This document shows, piece after piece, positions 54,119 to 64,000 of a stretch of 64,000 nucleotides of DNA. The notes beneath the pieces were generated by a model, which saw nothing but the letters and a program-made list of their open reading frames with translations, did not search any database and was not told where the DNA came from. The translations under genes were made by a program, and so were the position numbers. The DNA lies in NCBI GenBank assembly GCA_002633025.1, contig NMRB01000210.1:1-64000 (forward strand). Reading direction: 5' to 3'. Each line of letters starts with the position of its first letter. Position 1 is the stretch's first letter. Origin of the DNA: Notospermus geniculatus (lineage: Eukaryota > Nemertea > Pilidiophora > Heteronemertea > Lineidae).

Positions 54119-54225
54119 TGGGGATTTGGCCTAGTGGTTAAGGCGTGTTGCCCCTGAGTGCTGGCGATTGATGCCTTATGCGAGGGTCCGTTGGTTCGAA
54201 TCAGGTAGGAAGCTGTGTCTTTCAC
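54119..54225 (+). mobile_element. tRNA-like SINE head
   Basis: TTTGGCCTAGTGGTTAAGGC (A box) and GGTTCGAATC (B box), spacing about 60 bases; a normal tRNA fold was not apparent, so SINE rather than tRNA gene. Confidence 0.6.
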
Positions 54226-54302
54226 CTTAGAAACCCGTTACTATTTCATGTTGTGTAATAGTTGTGTGGTACATTTTGGAGGTGTTCGGCCTTCGAACTG
54301 TT

Positions 54303-54380
54303 GGCTTGATGAAAAAATGCCCGCCTTGCAGCCGGGAGATCCGGGTTCAATTCTCGGTGTGGTCTGCAAAAGTTGCAATA
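54303..54380 (+). mobile_element. tRNA-like SINE head, degenerate
   Basis: TTGGCTTGATG (A box) and GGGTTCAATTC (B box). Confidence 0.45.
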
Positions 54381-55186
54381 AGCGACCGCACCAGGAAACG
54401 TGTGGAGGCATTGATGCTCACGCCATTTTGGGACCCAGTCATGATATCCTCGCATTTGTAATCCAGTTCCGAGATGAATCTCTTCGGTCACACGGACATG
54501 TGGATGTTCTGCAGCAGCACGGCCACGGCCTGGTTAAAACTGGTCAATCGAGTCCTTAACACTCGCCATAAATCCATAATCATATTGCTCAAGCGGCAAG
54601 GGTCATTAACGATAAGCCGAATGCACTGACCAAGGTTTCTTTCCCAAATGAAATATGACCAACTATTGGACAGTAATTCAACTTCTGACGAGAGAATAAT
54701 CTAAACGATGCAATAAATGTCATGTAAATGTTAGGTAAATCAGTGGACAGGTCCCATTTGGGGGTCTGTGTTATAAAAGTTGCGGCCTGTTTATGAGAGG
54801 CAGGGCAGTTAAATCAGCGACCTCACGGATGCTGGTCATCTTCGAAGTGGTTAATTCGACATGCCCCGAGCAGGGGCAGATCTATGATCTGTCAAAAGAG
54901 GGGGCGCATCCAGGCCATTCACATCAGAAGCCTCCTTAATTTTGATGATTTCTCGGTCAGACTCAAAGAATTTTCCAAAATAAGAGGGTGCGTGCGCCGG
55001 GTGCGCCCCCTCTGTATCCGCGCTCGCCGAGACTGCCACAGGAAAACACGACTAGCAGGAGCCTACCTGGTGCAACCACACTTGACAAGGACTGTTCCTT
55101 CAAAGATACGGAAGATTTCAACACCAAATGAAATCACGACTGAGCCTCCAGTGCCTTCAGTATTTTGTGTCTTAAACCACTTGCAG

Positions 55187-55272
55187 CTACAATATGGCAC
55201 GGCTTAACCTGCTGGCCATGGAGGACTTCCTTTATGGCGTCGTGGTTGGCGTGTTGGCCTTGGCGCTAGAAG
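55187..55272 (+). CDS. Unrecognised small membrane protein, first coding exon
   Basis: Acceptor ...CACTTGCAG, then ATG at 55194 in good context (AATATGG), and 26 codons plus one base to a GTAAGC donor. The peptide is MARLNLLAMEDFLYGVVVGV followed by LALALE, a short N-terminus and one hydrophobic segment long enough for a signal anchor or signal peptide. Phase 1 at the end matches the next exon 3.6 kb downstream. I do not recognise the family; the predicted product is only about 90 residues. Confidence 0.5.
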
Positions 55273-56535
55273 GTAAGCAACGTAGAGTGCGGTCAGTAGG
55301 TGGATGGGCGACTGACGTGCGAATACATTTTGTCTGTGGTTGATGGCTGATGGCAGGATTCTTCACGGAGGCGAAAAAGGTCACAGCGGATATGACTGGC
55401 ATCGAATTCTTGTGGATTGGCATTTGCCAGTGGCCATTGGACTCCGAACGCAAGTCTTAAGGTACTCCACCCCTACAGTCTCTCCTTCAAACTGAAAACC
55501 CACGTGTGTTGTTGTGGTAGGCACCTTGAAAGATGAATAAAGCAACATGAATCTTATGACGCAACCGTGAGGTTGTTGATGCTCTAGAGTTGCTACCAAG
55601 TGACAATTCCAATCGCCTTGAACACTAAGGTCTTCTCAATGCGCTCAGGGGGCATCATATGCCACTCCTTCACCGAGGGGATATCGCACTTCTATGTCAG
55701 CTGGAATTAGTGATCTCCAGCCCTCCCATCTCCATAATTGGTAACCTGAACTCCTGATTTACAGTATCCAATTAAAGGTGATACGCTCCGTTATGGTCAT
55801 ACAGCATGAACGACGTAACGACGTAACACGCAGTGAAACAAGATATGGGAACTGGGTAAACAGACCTTGTGGATGGTGAAGACGTAATAGAAGCAAAAAT
55901 AATTGGAAGGCTGTGTTACAAGGTGGTTTTCAAAGTGCGAGATTTGGCTGGGCCACCCAGGGCGGGAAAAAGAGCTGTCGTATAGGAGCTAGTTTGGGGA
56001 GAGGACCTGCCACTGTTGTGCAAGGGCATTCCAGTTGTCTGCGACAGACCTGCAGTGCCTCTACTGGCAGGACCTAGAACCAGGAATGTATGACGTAAGC
56101 AACAACACCGGGGCAATTCTGATGACACCGGCTGATGGAGACTCCCAGTTACGACTACGAGAAGCTCAACAAATGATGGAGCTCGGCTCTCAACCTGGTA
56201 TTCATCACTCCCGGATATAAATATCCATGCAACACTGGACGGACAACCAATGGGCCACTCGATCAAAAAACCTCACACACAGTACTTCTATAACCAGCCT
56301 TCACCTCCATTAATTGCTCTCACATAAATACATAAATCGGCCACATGGGGGCGCTGTCAGTCTGAATTAACCGTTGTGTAAATAATGCGTACGTGTGAAT
56401 GGAAAGTCACTGGGTTGGTAATCGGATGACAAATGGAGCAGATAATCTAGTCATAATGTTCGCTAGGTTTTGTAGTCGGAGCTGAACTGAGCAGAGCTGA
56501 ACGTAAAATCATCAGCTTTGCAGACTACATATTAA

Positions 56536-56727
56536 AGGAGCACGGTATTGCCACTTTTTCTCGACAGCCGGCGCCACCGCGCCACTCTCCAACCCAAGGG
56601 TCTGACTACGTCTCGGCGAATGACCCGATTTACTGCGTACATTTTGTAATGCATTTTTGTAGTTCGTGTTGCTGCCGCTAGGTGGCTCCCTCTACGTCGG
56701 CAGTCAAATTACCCATACCGTGGTCCT
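56536..56727. mobile_element. TTAA-flanked MITE family N, copy 3
   Basis: AGGAGCACGGTATTGCC ... CATACCGTGGTCCT with TTAA at 56532-56535 and 56728-56731; nearly identical to copy 1 over most of its length. Confidence 0.87.
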
Positions 56728-57719
56728 TTAAGCTAATCAATGTACCGGTATAGCAGGGGAACCAGAGTGCCCAGAGGAAACGTGGCGCCATCGAAAAGAA
56801 TTATCCTCTCTATCACATGACATGAATGAAGAGCTGTATGAATTGAGCTTGCAACCTCAGAGGTGACAGGTGCTGATGCCTGCACTGCACCACTCTGACA
56901 GCCCAAACTGGACTGGAACCCCTGGTGGCAACAAGTGGCATTTCAACGACAGAGGAAAGGTAGTTGAACCCATGATCTCGTAGATACAAGCAAACAAATC
57001 AGTGCACTACGCCGATCTCACGATACACTCCCAATGCTCCATTTGACGTTTAACGCTAACCAAGGGGAAGTGATAAATGTAGCCAATAATTCATAGCCTT
57101 CAATTCGTATCAATTCCACCTGGCATTCTTAATCAACTTCCAATTTTGTGACTACAGTATTTCATCTCGGTAAATACCCCATGATGAAAATCGCTCATGC
57201 GGCATCGGAGTAAAACTCTCCGGTGTGGAATGGCAATGGAGGAGAAAAACCACAAAGGCATGTGGAAGATAATTTCACTTTCCGAATGACGCGCAATCAA
57301 ACTTTATCTAAAATTAGAAATGGACGCCGATTTCCATGGTAACTGAAAGGTTCATTATTATCCTTTTACGGTACGTGAATTATTTCATCTGTTATGGAAA
57401 CATTGGATTTAAAGTATCATTTTGAATTAAAGTTGAGATTCCTTTGATTTCAATGTTGAACAGTGTTATTAAAGCTGAACTGTACAATCTCCTAAAAGTT
57501 AAACCCTCTTTAATGGTACCGTACTACTTCAGCACCTTTTTTAAAGGTGAACAGCACAATTTAGTGATGAAACGAGTTGAAACGAAATGAGTTTAAAGCT
57601 GAACAATACCACTTAATGATGAGCCAGTGACTGTTTAAAGCTGAACAGCACGATTTTAAAGTCGACTGCACTATCTCTTTGGTCGCAAACTTGTAGACCT
57701 AGAATAAAATTTGCAATCA

Positions 57720-58050
57720 CTTATTTCATCAGGGAGTCAGGTTTTAAAATTCCCAATCCCTAATTTCACAGAACCATAATATTCCACAGGAATAAAATAA
57801 TTGGATCCACACCAAGAGTATGTTCATCGTAAATTCACAATCGGATTATTACAAGCCATTTATCACGAATGAATCTATATTTAGTAACGCCATTCAATTA
57901 TTTATGGCGATATCCAGCATTCCGTTACTATAAATAGACCAAACGGTTTCGTTGTCAATAATTAAGTTAATACCCTGCTATATTTAGCACAGACGATTAT
58001 CTATTTTTGGAATCATTATACGCCTCGGTAATTAGGCCCCATCTGATCAA
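57720..58050. promoter_or_regulatory. Segment with two perfect MEF2 sites, candidate enhancer
   Basis: CTATATTTAG occurs twice (57875-57884 and 57978-57987), the consensus MEF2 site, with a related CTATTTTTGG at 58001-58010 and a TTTATGGC Hox/Cdx-like site at about 57900. The stretch is repeat-free and AT-rich, in the large intron of the small membrane protein gene. Confidence 0.3.
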
Positions 58051-58193
58051 TTAATACCCTAGGAGACGACACCGCTTCCTGAGTGTCTGGGCTGCAGATC
58101 GCATCACACCTCAGCAAGATGTGAAGTCATCATTTAAACTACACCGGCGCCTCTGGTAAGGAAAATTTTGAGAGCCACATGCGCTGTCATGTT

Positions 58194-58385
58194 TACTGCA
58201 GTGGCGCAGTGCCATAAGAGTGTTGGAATTTTGACTGAGAGGGTGCGAGTTCGATCCTCGACCAAATCGTCACTCTGTAAGTCCCAACGCTCAATTGGTC
58301 AGAAAGGATGCCTTGAATGTGCTGCTATGAGTTCTCCGAGAAAGGTTTCTGGATGGATTCCAGTGAGAAGCACTGTGGTACAAAC
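58194..58385 (+). mobile_element. SINE-D (third tRNA head, SINE-B 3' domain)
   Basis: GTGGCGCAGTGCC (A box) and GCGAGTTCGATCCTC (B box), then GAATGTGCTGCTATGAGTTC and GAGAAAGGTTTCTGGATGG, the domain shared with SINE-B and SINE-C. Confidence 0.72.
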
Positions 58386-58830
58386 ATGACAAACATGACA
58401 AAGGCCCTATAAAAGCCAGGCATTACCAATGTAATTTCTCTCCGAAGAAATTTTTGGGAAACAGAGCACAGTGGATAAGTGAACAGCTGACGAGCACCAG
58501 AACATCAACAAATCTGCAGGGAAACATGGCCTTTACTAACCAGTACAATTCTATTAGAACTAGGGTCAAAGAGAAAGAACAACGAACAAATCCAAGAACC
58601 CAAGATGTGAAAATGTGAAGCCAGAATACATTGACTTTTCACCTTCACAACCTTGATGTGGCGTGTCTGCCTCGCTGATTATCTCCCCTCCACATACTGG
58701 CATGACTGGAGAGCTCATTATCACCGCGCCAACCCTGCATGTCAGATCTGATCAACACAACTTGGCATATCTTGATGAAATCTATAATATTATGGATTTT
58801 TTGTACAAATTGAATTTGGTAATTTTGCAG

Positions 58831-58893
58831 GTTTTTATGCGACCGTGAAGAATGTGGAACAATTTGAAAAGCTAGACAAGAAATTCGAAGGCA
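58831..58893 (+). CDS. Unrecognised small membrane protein, exon 2
   Basis: A T-rich tract ending in AATTTTGCAG gives a clear acceptor. The frame that fits phase 1 from exon 1 reads FYATVKNVEQFEKLDKKFEG, a charged, helix-like segment that would follow the membrane segment. The donor is ambiguous: GTAGAC at 58894 keeps the frame into exon 3, whereas reading on gives a stop (TAG) at 58906-58908 and a product of about 51 residues. Confidence 0.5.
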
Positions 58894-58968
58894 GTAGACC
58901 TGTGTAGGTGTGTGTATAGGTGTGTGTACATTAATTGTATGCGGGGTCACTCTTGGACTTGTTTGGAG

Positions 58969-59093
58969 AAGTTTTCAAAAACCACGACACAACTTTTGAC
59001 CCACCACCAAAGGGTGATGGCAACTTCATACTTATTCCATTGACTCTACCCAAACCACTGAAGGTGCAAGACCAAGACATGAAGGTTTACTGA
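58969..59093 (+). CDS. Unrecognised small membrane protein, probable last exon
   Basis: Coding-like frame reading VFKNHDTTFDPPPKGDGNF, then ILIPLTLPKPLKVQDQDMKV, then a final Y and TGA at 59091-59093. The acceptor is GGAG (58968) or GAGAAG (58971), both in the phase of exon 2, which would make a short intron of 75-78 bases. The stop is followed by AATAAA at 59113. Confidence 0.5.
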
Positions 59094-59112
59094 TGTCCTT
59101 TTTTAGACAGAA

Positions 59113-59118
59113 AATAAA
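59113..59118 (+). promoter_or_regulatory. Polyadenylation signal of the small membrane protein gene
   Basis: AATAAA twenty bases after the TGA at 59091-59093, the expected place for a 3' end signal. Confidence 0.5.
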
Positions 59119-59638
59119 ACTCCAACAATATTAAGTCTTGTTGAAAGAGGCTTAGTCTAAGCCAGGGAAAGATTAACTCAAAGAAACGTAACTAAACAGT
59201 AATTCTTTATCACTAATCTCCTTCGCTTTCATTCACATCCGAATAGGATGTAATCCATCAAAATAATCACTTTCAAAACAACTTTAGAGTTTTCTGTCAT
59301 CTTGATGAGGAAATACGATCAAAAACATCTTTTTTTCCATCCTCTTTTTTAATTTCAACCCCGAAATGAATTTCCGCGGAATAATAAAATAAATAAACAA
59401 CTAAATAATTAATTAAATGAAGTCTTAGATTTCTTTTAATCTCTTACAGCTGAAATGAAATTTAAATCAACACGACGTCATTTGCCATTTTTTACATCGA
59501 AAAATATTTTTGTAGTAAAGTGAGATGAATACAACGTAAGCGATTAATTATTTATTTTTACGCAGTGGATACCCGACCGTCGGTTCCCCAGTTAATAAAA
59601 AATTTCTTCTGGACCCGACTGAGATTTCAACAAGTAGA

Positions 59639-59675
59639 GTTAGGGTTAGGGTTGCAGTGAGGGTTAGGGTAAGGG
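59639..59675 (+). repeat. Interstitial TTAGGG-type tract
   Basis: TTAGGGTTAGGGTTGCAGTG followed by AGGGTTAGGGTAAGGG: the animal telomere word in degenerate tandem. Confidence 0.6.
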
Positions 59676-60654
59676 CGCAGCTTCAAAGTCCTCGATGATG
59701 ATTCAAGTGAGACATTTGAATTTAGCGCGCTCCACACTTTGGTTCGGTGGGGAATCCAAACTACCATCGGAAATCAAGCTTGCTTCAGGATTCTTTATTA
59801 CTATATGCACCGTCTCTGCTGTGCCCGGATGTGCCCATCCTCGGCCAAACTCCAGTTTGCACTGGCATGGCATTGTACACACTACCGTATGGTATCACAA
59901 GTCGCTGGGCTGCCCACAAACAAACTGCACCTTCGACCACTGATCAGTGGCTCTGAACCCGATAGGGCACACGTCAATGTCAGCAGCTGTCTAGGACAGT
60001 CATGGGTGCTGTGATGCCTTCCTTGATCAGTGGTGCCACCTATTGTCGAAAAAACACTTCTATTCATCCATTTCACAAATGGCATTTGCAGCGTAATAAG
60101 GAGAATGCCTCGAAAAGGTACGATCTAATCATTGTGTGCTGCCGAACACGTAGTCTCGCTAACCAATCACATCATGTCTCCATTGATCAGCTTCATCACC
60201 TAGTGAAGCCTTTTCTCCAAGATTAATCTACTAACAGTCTTTAGCAATAGGCCGGCGATGACTACTACCTAACATTGTAGAAAACAGCCCCTTCAGGGCT
60301 ACTGTACAAAAGCATGATGCTTGTGAAAAGGCTGTGATACCAAAAGGGTTACAATTTTCTAATGGGTTCATGTGCGTGTTAAAAAAGCGGCAGTTCTTTG
60401 AGCTCGCAGTCATGCTGTGGGCAAGATAGCAATGGCTTCTTTTGAGGAGGATAATGGGATAGTGGTTGGAACTTGAGCTCACTGCATGGTGGTCACTGGT
60501 TTATTTTTGATAAGGTAATGAAGCGCCCCCTTGTGTCCACCTGAACTTCGGTGGGTTTCTGTAAAAGACCTTTGACCTTTTGCTCCTAACTATAGGACCC
60601 ATCTAGGTTATGACTTGCAAACAAGCCTTGCGCCCACAACAAGGTACGTGTACC

Positions 60655-60780
60655 TCCGAGGGACGTAGCTAGCATTTTCTGTCTTGGGGGCATTTGCCAC
60701 CCTGGTGGGGTGGGGGGACTTCAGGGAGGAGGGGGGGGGCAGATGCCTCCCTGTCACTGTGCTAGCTGCAGCCATGCCTC
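60655..60780. mobile_element. Fragment of a CGTAGCTAG-type transposon end
   Basis: GAGGGACGTAGCTAGCATTTT followed by G-rich sequence resembles one end of a hAT-like element; no matching right end was found. Confidence 0.35.
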
Positions 60781-62325
60781 CTTTATCTGCTGGCAGAGTA
60801 ACCTTTGTACGATCTTTCCATCTCAGCCCACTGGTCAAGAATCCAGGCTTCGAAGTTCTACAACTCCCATTCGCCTGATAAAGTTTGCCCGACTGTAAAC
60901 ATTGCTGTCTGTCGTACGATGGTGGAATACATGTATATGGAAGCATGCGTTCAATCCGAGAAGGAGTCCATTTTTTGAGATGCAAATTGCATGTCTGCTT
61001 CAAGTTTACCCACATCAAATCTGTTTGTTGTTCACCTTCAACAAGAACTGTACAGCCATGATAAACCCAGGGGGCCCGAGCCACGCGAGGTTGCCACGAT
61101 GCTTCTATTGATTTTTTCACCGACTAAGATCTAGTTTCCTGAAATCGGGGACTTCTATCATCGAGTTAAGAATAATAATCAGCGTTAGCGCGCAATGCGC
61201 CAATTCTATTGGGAGATGTTGATTTGTACGGTTGTGTCTTACAAGGTTGAGTTCGTGATGTGAACGAGATGGCAGCTCCCCCAGCAGTGACATTCATGAG
61301 AACACAGTAAACAAACAACAGGAATAATAGTTGATTGCGAGTCTGTGCCGTACGAATCTGATGAAAAATCCCCCAACTGAGCAAAAGCACAAGAAATCTT
61401 TTGTCCTCTGCATCTGGCTTCTCTGCTTGATACAAATGGAAAGAAGAAAAAAATTGATTGCCAGGAATTTTTCTTCAGGTTATTGTCAACGCCACAGTTC
61501 TGAGACATCACGTCTTGTTTATTAGGTGGCACTGTCTTCGAATTTCTTATAAAGCCTGCAACACGCAGTGACTTTTCATCTTCATCTTCTTTACAGGCGA
61601 TTGTCATTGCCAGCAATTTTCATGTCAAGTTGCGGGTCCATGGCGTACTTGGCAACTCATCTCATCGACTTTGTTCAAGAGGATTCTTCTTCCTTGCTTG
61701 CTGTCACACAGACATCTGCAGATGTCCATGGACCTCAACCCAAATCTGTACATTTCGTACGTGCCACTACTGGTAGGCACCAATGGGGGTGTCCGAATGC
61801 ACAGAGCAGGAACTTCCCACATGAGTTACTCCGGGATCCAAGAAAATGAATGTTTTTTGCACAATGATAGACGACGACAATGGCGCCAGTAGAAAAAGAG
61901 AGTCAGAAAGCAAATCATTTCTGCTTTGTACATTATTACAAAAACAGATGGTTTTATTAATTTTCGTTTTAGAGAGCCACAACACACCATGGGAAACTAA
62001 CAAAGACCTGATTTGATTCTGTGCACTAAACAGCTGCTAACAACAAGAGATGATTCAATATTCCCTGTTTACATGCTGGGAAAGTATATTCGATACCACA
62101 GACCAGAAGAGTACTTGATATACACCAAAATCATCTGTTCAAATTTGAAGTGCCCGGGCCTACTGGGAAATGTGATGCTAAGTGTTGGATCAAGTCAGGT
62201 GTTCCTGCTATAGGCCCTGGTGTTGTGGGAATGGGTGGGCCAAGTCTAGACAGAATTGAAACAAACTTGTATTGGTACATTCATACTGAAATATGAAGAA
62301 GAAATATGAAGAAGGGTACATTTGG

Positions 62326-62395
62326 GATCAAACTCAGAACCTCAGTGGTGACAACCGGACGCCGATGTCTCCCCTGCGCCACTCTACAGCCTGTA
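62326..62395 (-). mobile_element. tRNA-like SINE head
   Basis: Minus strand: GTAGAGTGGCGCAGGGG (A box) and TGAGTTTGATCCC (B box). Confidence 0.5.
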
Positions 62396-63238
62396 GGCCT
62401 AAACTTCCAACCCATGAGACAAAATTTGTGAATTGCCCACATTGTTTACAACGGTTACCATGGAAAATGATTTATCTCCAATCGAGAAACTGCCATAGCG
62501 AAAAAGTGCAATCATCCACTATTGAAATGTACAGGTGTGTTGAGACTCCAGGAGGAAATTGCCTCAAAATCTGAAGTCATTTCTCAAGTTAATGGCGTCT
62601 TGACATTCTCAGAGATGGATGGTTGGTCAGCTTCCGTCTTTATCAGTTACAAGAGAGACCGGGCTCCTGAAGTGAACGCGTTTCTGCGATGGGTTCCCTC
62701 ACTGTTTGGCCTCCTTCACATCTTACTGTGATGAGGGTTGCAGTCCTACCCTTGATCATTCCAGCGTAGAAGAGAGTCTAGTCGAAGGGCAAAGTAATCA
62801 TAGGCCTTGATATTCCAAATGCTTCCTTCACTGAGCACCCATTGAACCTCTCTCTCAGTGAATGTTTCTCTACATTGAGTAGGCCCATCTGTGGGCAAAC
62901 AAGCAGTACCGGTAGTATGTCTTAATTGTCAATGCGTCTCCAAGCTAGAACATCTTTGGTTAACTGGAAACTCCATCGAACCTTTTTAAGCTGCCACTGA
63001 CTCCATGTAAAGGTTTTCTTGCACAAGTTGTCCCTCCAAGGGCAACTCAGCTGCAGAAATGTATTAGCAGTCATTTGTGTCATTGGTCTTAGCGTCAGTC
63101 GTAGGGAAACCGACAATGGTGTATTTCCATCGAGAGCCTGGGATTGAGAGCCACTATCACAAGAAGGAGCACCTTCAGCCAACCCTTGGGCCCCGCATCC
63201 TCACCTGCGCTTCCCATCCAGCATGCCACAGCTCACAC

Positions 63239-63362
63239 CTTCATTGCCACACCATCAGCAGCAAGGGCTTTACCCTTCCAAAGCCACGTCTCACCATTTT
63301 TTTCCATCACAGCTCCAGTATATGATAACCTCACAGCAACACTTAACCCCCATACCTTATAT
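63239..63362 (-). CDS. Candidate exon near the right edge, low confidence
   Basis: Minus-strand frame ending at a good donor (AAG followed by GTGTGAG at 63238). It contains VAVRLSYTGAVMEKNGETW and WKGKALAADGVAMK. A possible partner exon at 63050-62986 has acceptor CTAATACATTTCTGCAG and a frame ending LVQENLYMESVAA, but its phase does not match, so the two are not joined here. Confidence 0.22.
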
Positions 63363-63767
63363 CTTCCAGTTTATTGGAACTAATCGGGTATGAAACATCT
63401 CAGAATTGGTTAGTTATGAAGAATGCGACAGTGGCCGCACCCAAGTCATAGAGAGAACGGAATATTTATAGACGCTTCTGCAAAAAGTAGGGCAGAATTT
63501 ATTGATTTGACGGACTTGTCTTTCATAAAACTAAAAATGATGTTGTCTGCCCCTTGACAATTTAGGCCACATAAAAAAAGATACTTGTTTAGCGTCCCCT
63601 CCTGACCTGAAAAATGCCAAGACCCCTAAATTTTTTTGTAATGCATTTTCCATTAAAAATTGCCTACTCAAAAATTTGAAAATAAAATTTTTTTTTAAAA
63701 TTTGTTTTTGACCTATATTTTCAGCTAAAAGCTACTAAAAATAAAAATAACAAGATGACATTGTAAA

Positions 63768-63878
63768 TGTCGTATGGTTCCCGAGGTAGGCTACTTCTTC
63801 CACACAAATGGTCCAATGATAGAGATCAAGACACATTGATAGAGTAGAGATGAGATACATCGATAGGGAACCATACGA
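63768..63878. repeat. Hairpin with CGTATGGTTCCC arms
   Basis: CGTATGGTTCCC at 63770 and GGGAACCATACG at 63867 flank about 85 bases. TGACGTCATGTGACATGACG words follow to 63930. Confidence 0.6.
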
Positions 63879-64000
63879 TATGACATGATGGGACGTGACG
63901 TGGTGTGACGTCATGTGACATGACGTACATGANTGGTAGCAGTAGAGGTTTGATAACACCCATATTTAGGTTATTTAGGATGCCAATTTCGATTATGTTA

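Larger units (their letters stand above)
59130..63980. other. Mostly featureless apart from listed fragments
   Basis: Several frames of 60-170 codons overlap on both strands (60608-61120 minus, 61239-61616 minus, 61568-61849 plus) without a consistent splice model. A decayed plus-strand frame near 60270-60430 (ending FFELAVMLWAR) may be an old transposon or gene relic. Confidence 0.35.

Noticed and set aside
54119-54225. Possible functional tRNA gene
   Set aside because: A and B boxes are present, but acceptor and anticodon stems do not pair; it matches the SINE heads seen elsewhere.
55916-56266. Overlapping frames of about 60-116 codons on both strands
   Set aside because: Neither strand shows consistent splice sites or a known domain; could be an old transposon relic.
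60608-61120. Minus-strand frame of 170 codons
   Set aside because: It includes a transposon-like end (CGTAGCTAG) and a C-rich run; no start context, partner exons or recognisable domain.
62560-62731. Plus-strand frame with FISYKRD, recalling a TIR domain
   Set aside because: Only a few residues match and no other TIR motif follows; the acceptor is weak.

Overview
The window looks like intron- and repeat-rich genomic DNA of a non-vertebrate animal, probably marine; the sequence alone does not fix the phylum. The grounds are spliced exons with GT-AG borders and matching phases, AATAAA polyadenylation signals, several tRNA-derived SINE families, a very high density of short inverted-repeat DNA transposons (MITEs), and a TTAGGG-type telomere-like tract. 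There are no operons, Shine-Dalgarno sites, rRNA genes or CRISPR arrays. There are two assembly gaps (10200-10396 and 22353-22913).

Genes. Only one is recognised: the first two coding exons of talin, minus strand, exon 1 at 13580-13409 and exon 2 at 4465-4368, with an intron of about 8.9 kb packed with nested MITEs. Three unrecognised genes have phase-consistent multi-exon models: (i) a minus-strand lysine/glutamate-rich, probably helical protein (exons 24764-24728, 21119-21003, 20486-20349); (ii) a compact minus-strand gene at about 28870-27716 with start, two or three exons, stop and poly(A) signal; (iii) a plus-strand short protein with a hydrophobic N-terminus (exons 55187-55272, 58831-58893, about 58969-59093, poly(A) signal 59113). 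Further single candidate exons, each with a good splice site and an open frame, lie at 9276, 23187, 37899, 45341 and 49224 (plus strand) and 41279 (minus strand). No function is assigned to these.

Repeats. Most of the window is a layered fossil record of transposition: two abundant tRNA-derived SINE families, called here SINE-A and SINE-B, plus two rarer ones; putative Mutator-like MITEs with 9-bp target duplications; TTAA-flanked elements of piggyBac type; TAA/TTA-flanked elements of PIF/Harbinger type; hAT-like elements with 5- and 6-bp duplications; and several long foldbacks. Many are nested, and several insertions can be proved from an empty paralogous site inside this window. Minisatellites lie at 10451, 30578, 31974 and 33318, and a GCA-type microsatellite at 52617.

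Layout. 1-13.6 kb: talin 5' exons and a MITE/SINE-filled intron. 13.6-20.3 kb: intergenic, nested MITEs. 20.3-26 kb: the K/E-rich gene and a CCAAT-bearing candidate promoter. 26-29 kb: compact gene (ii). 29-37 kb: MITEs, minisatellites and foldbacks. 37.4-46 kb: candidate exons, a tandem 1.4-kb duplication and more MITEs. 46-54 kb: SINE-A cluster, a Mutator-like element inside a candidate exon, and the microsatellite. 55-59 kb: gene (iii) and a candidate enhancer in its intron. 59-64 kb: mostly featureless to my reading.
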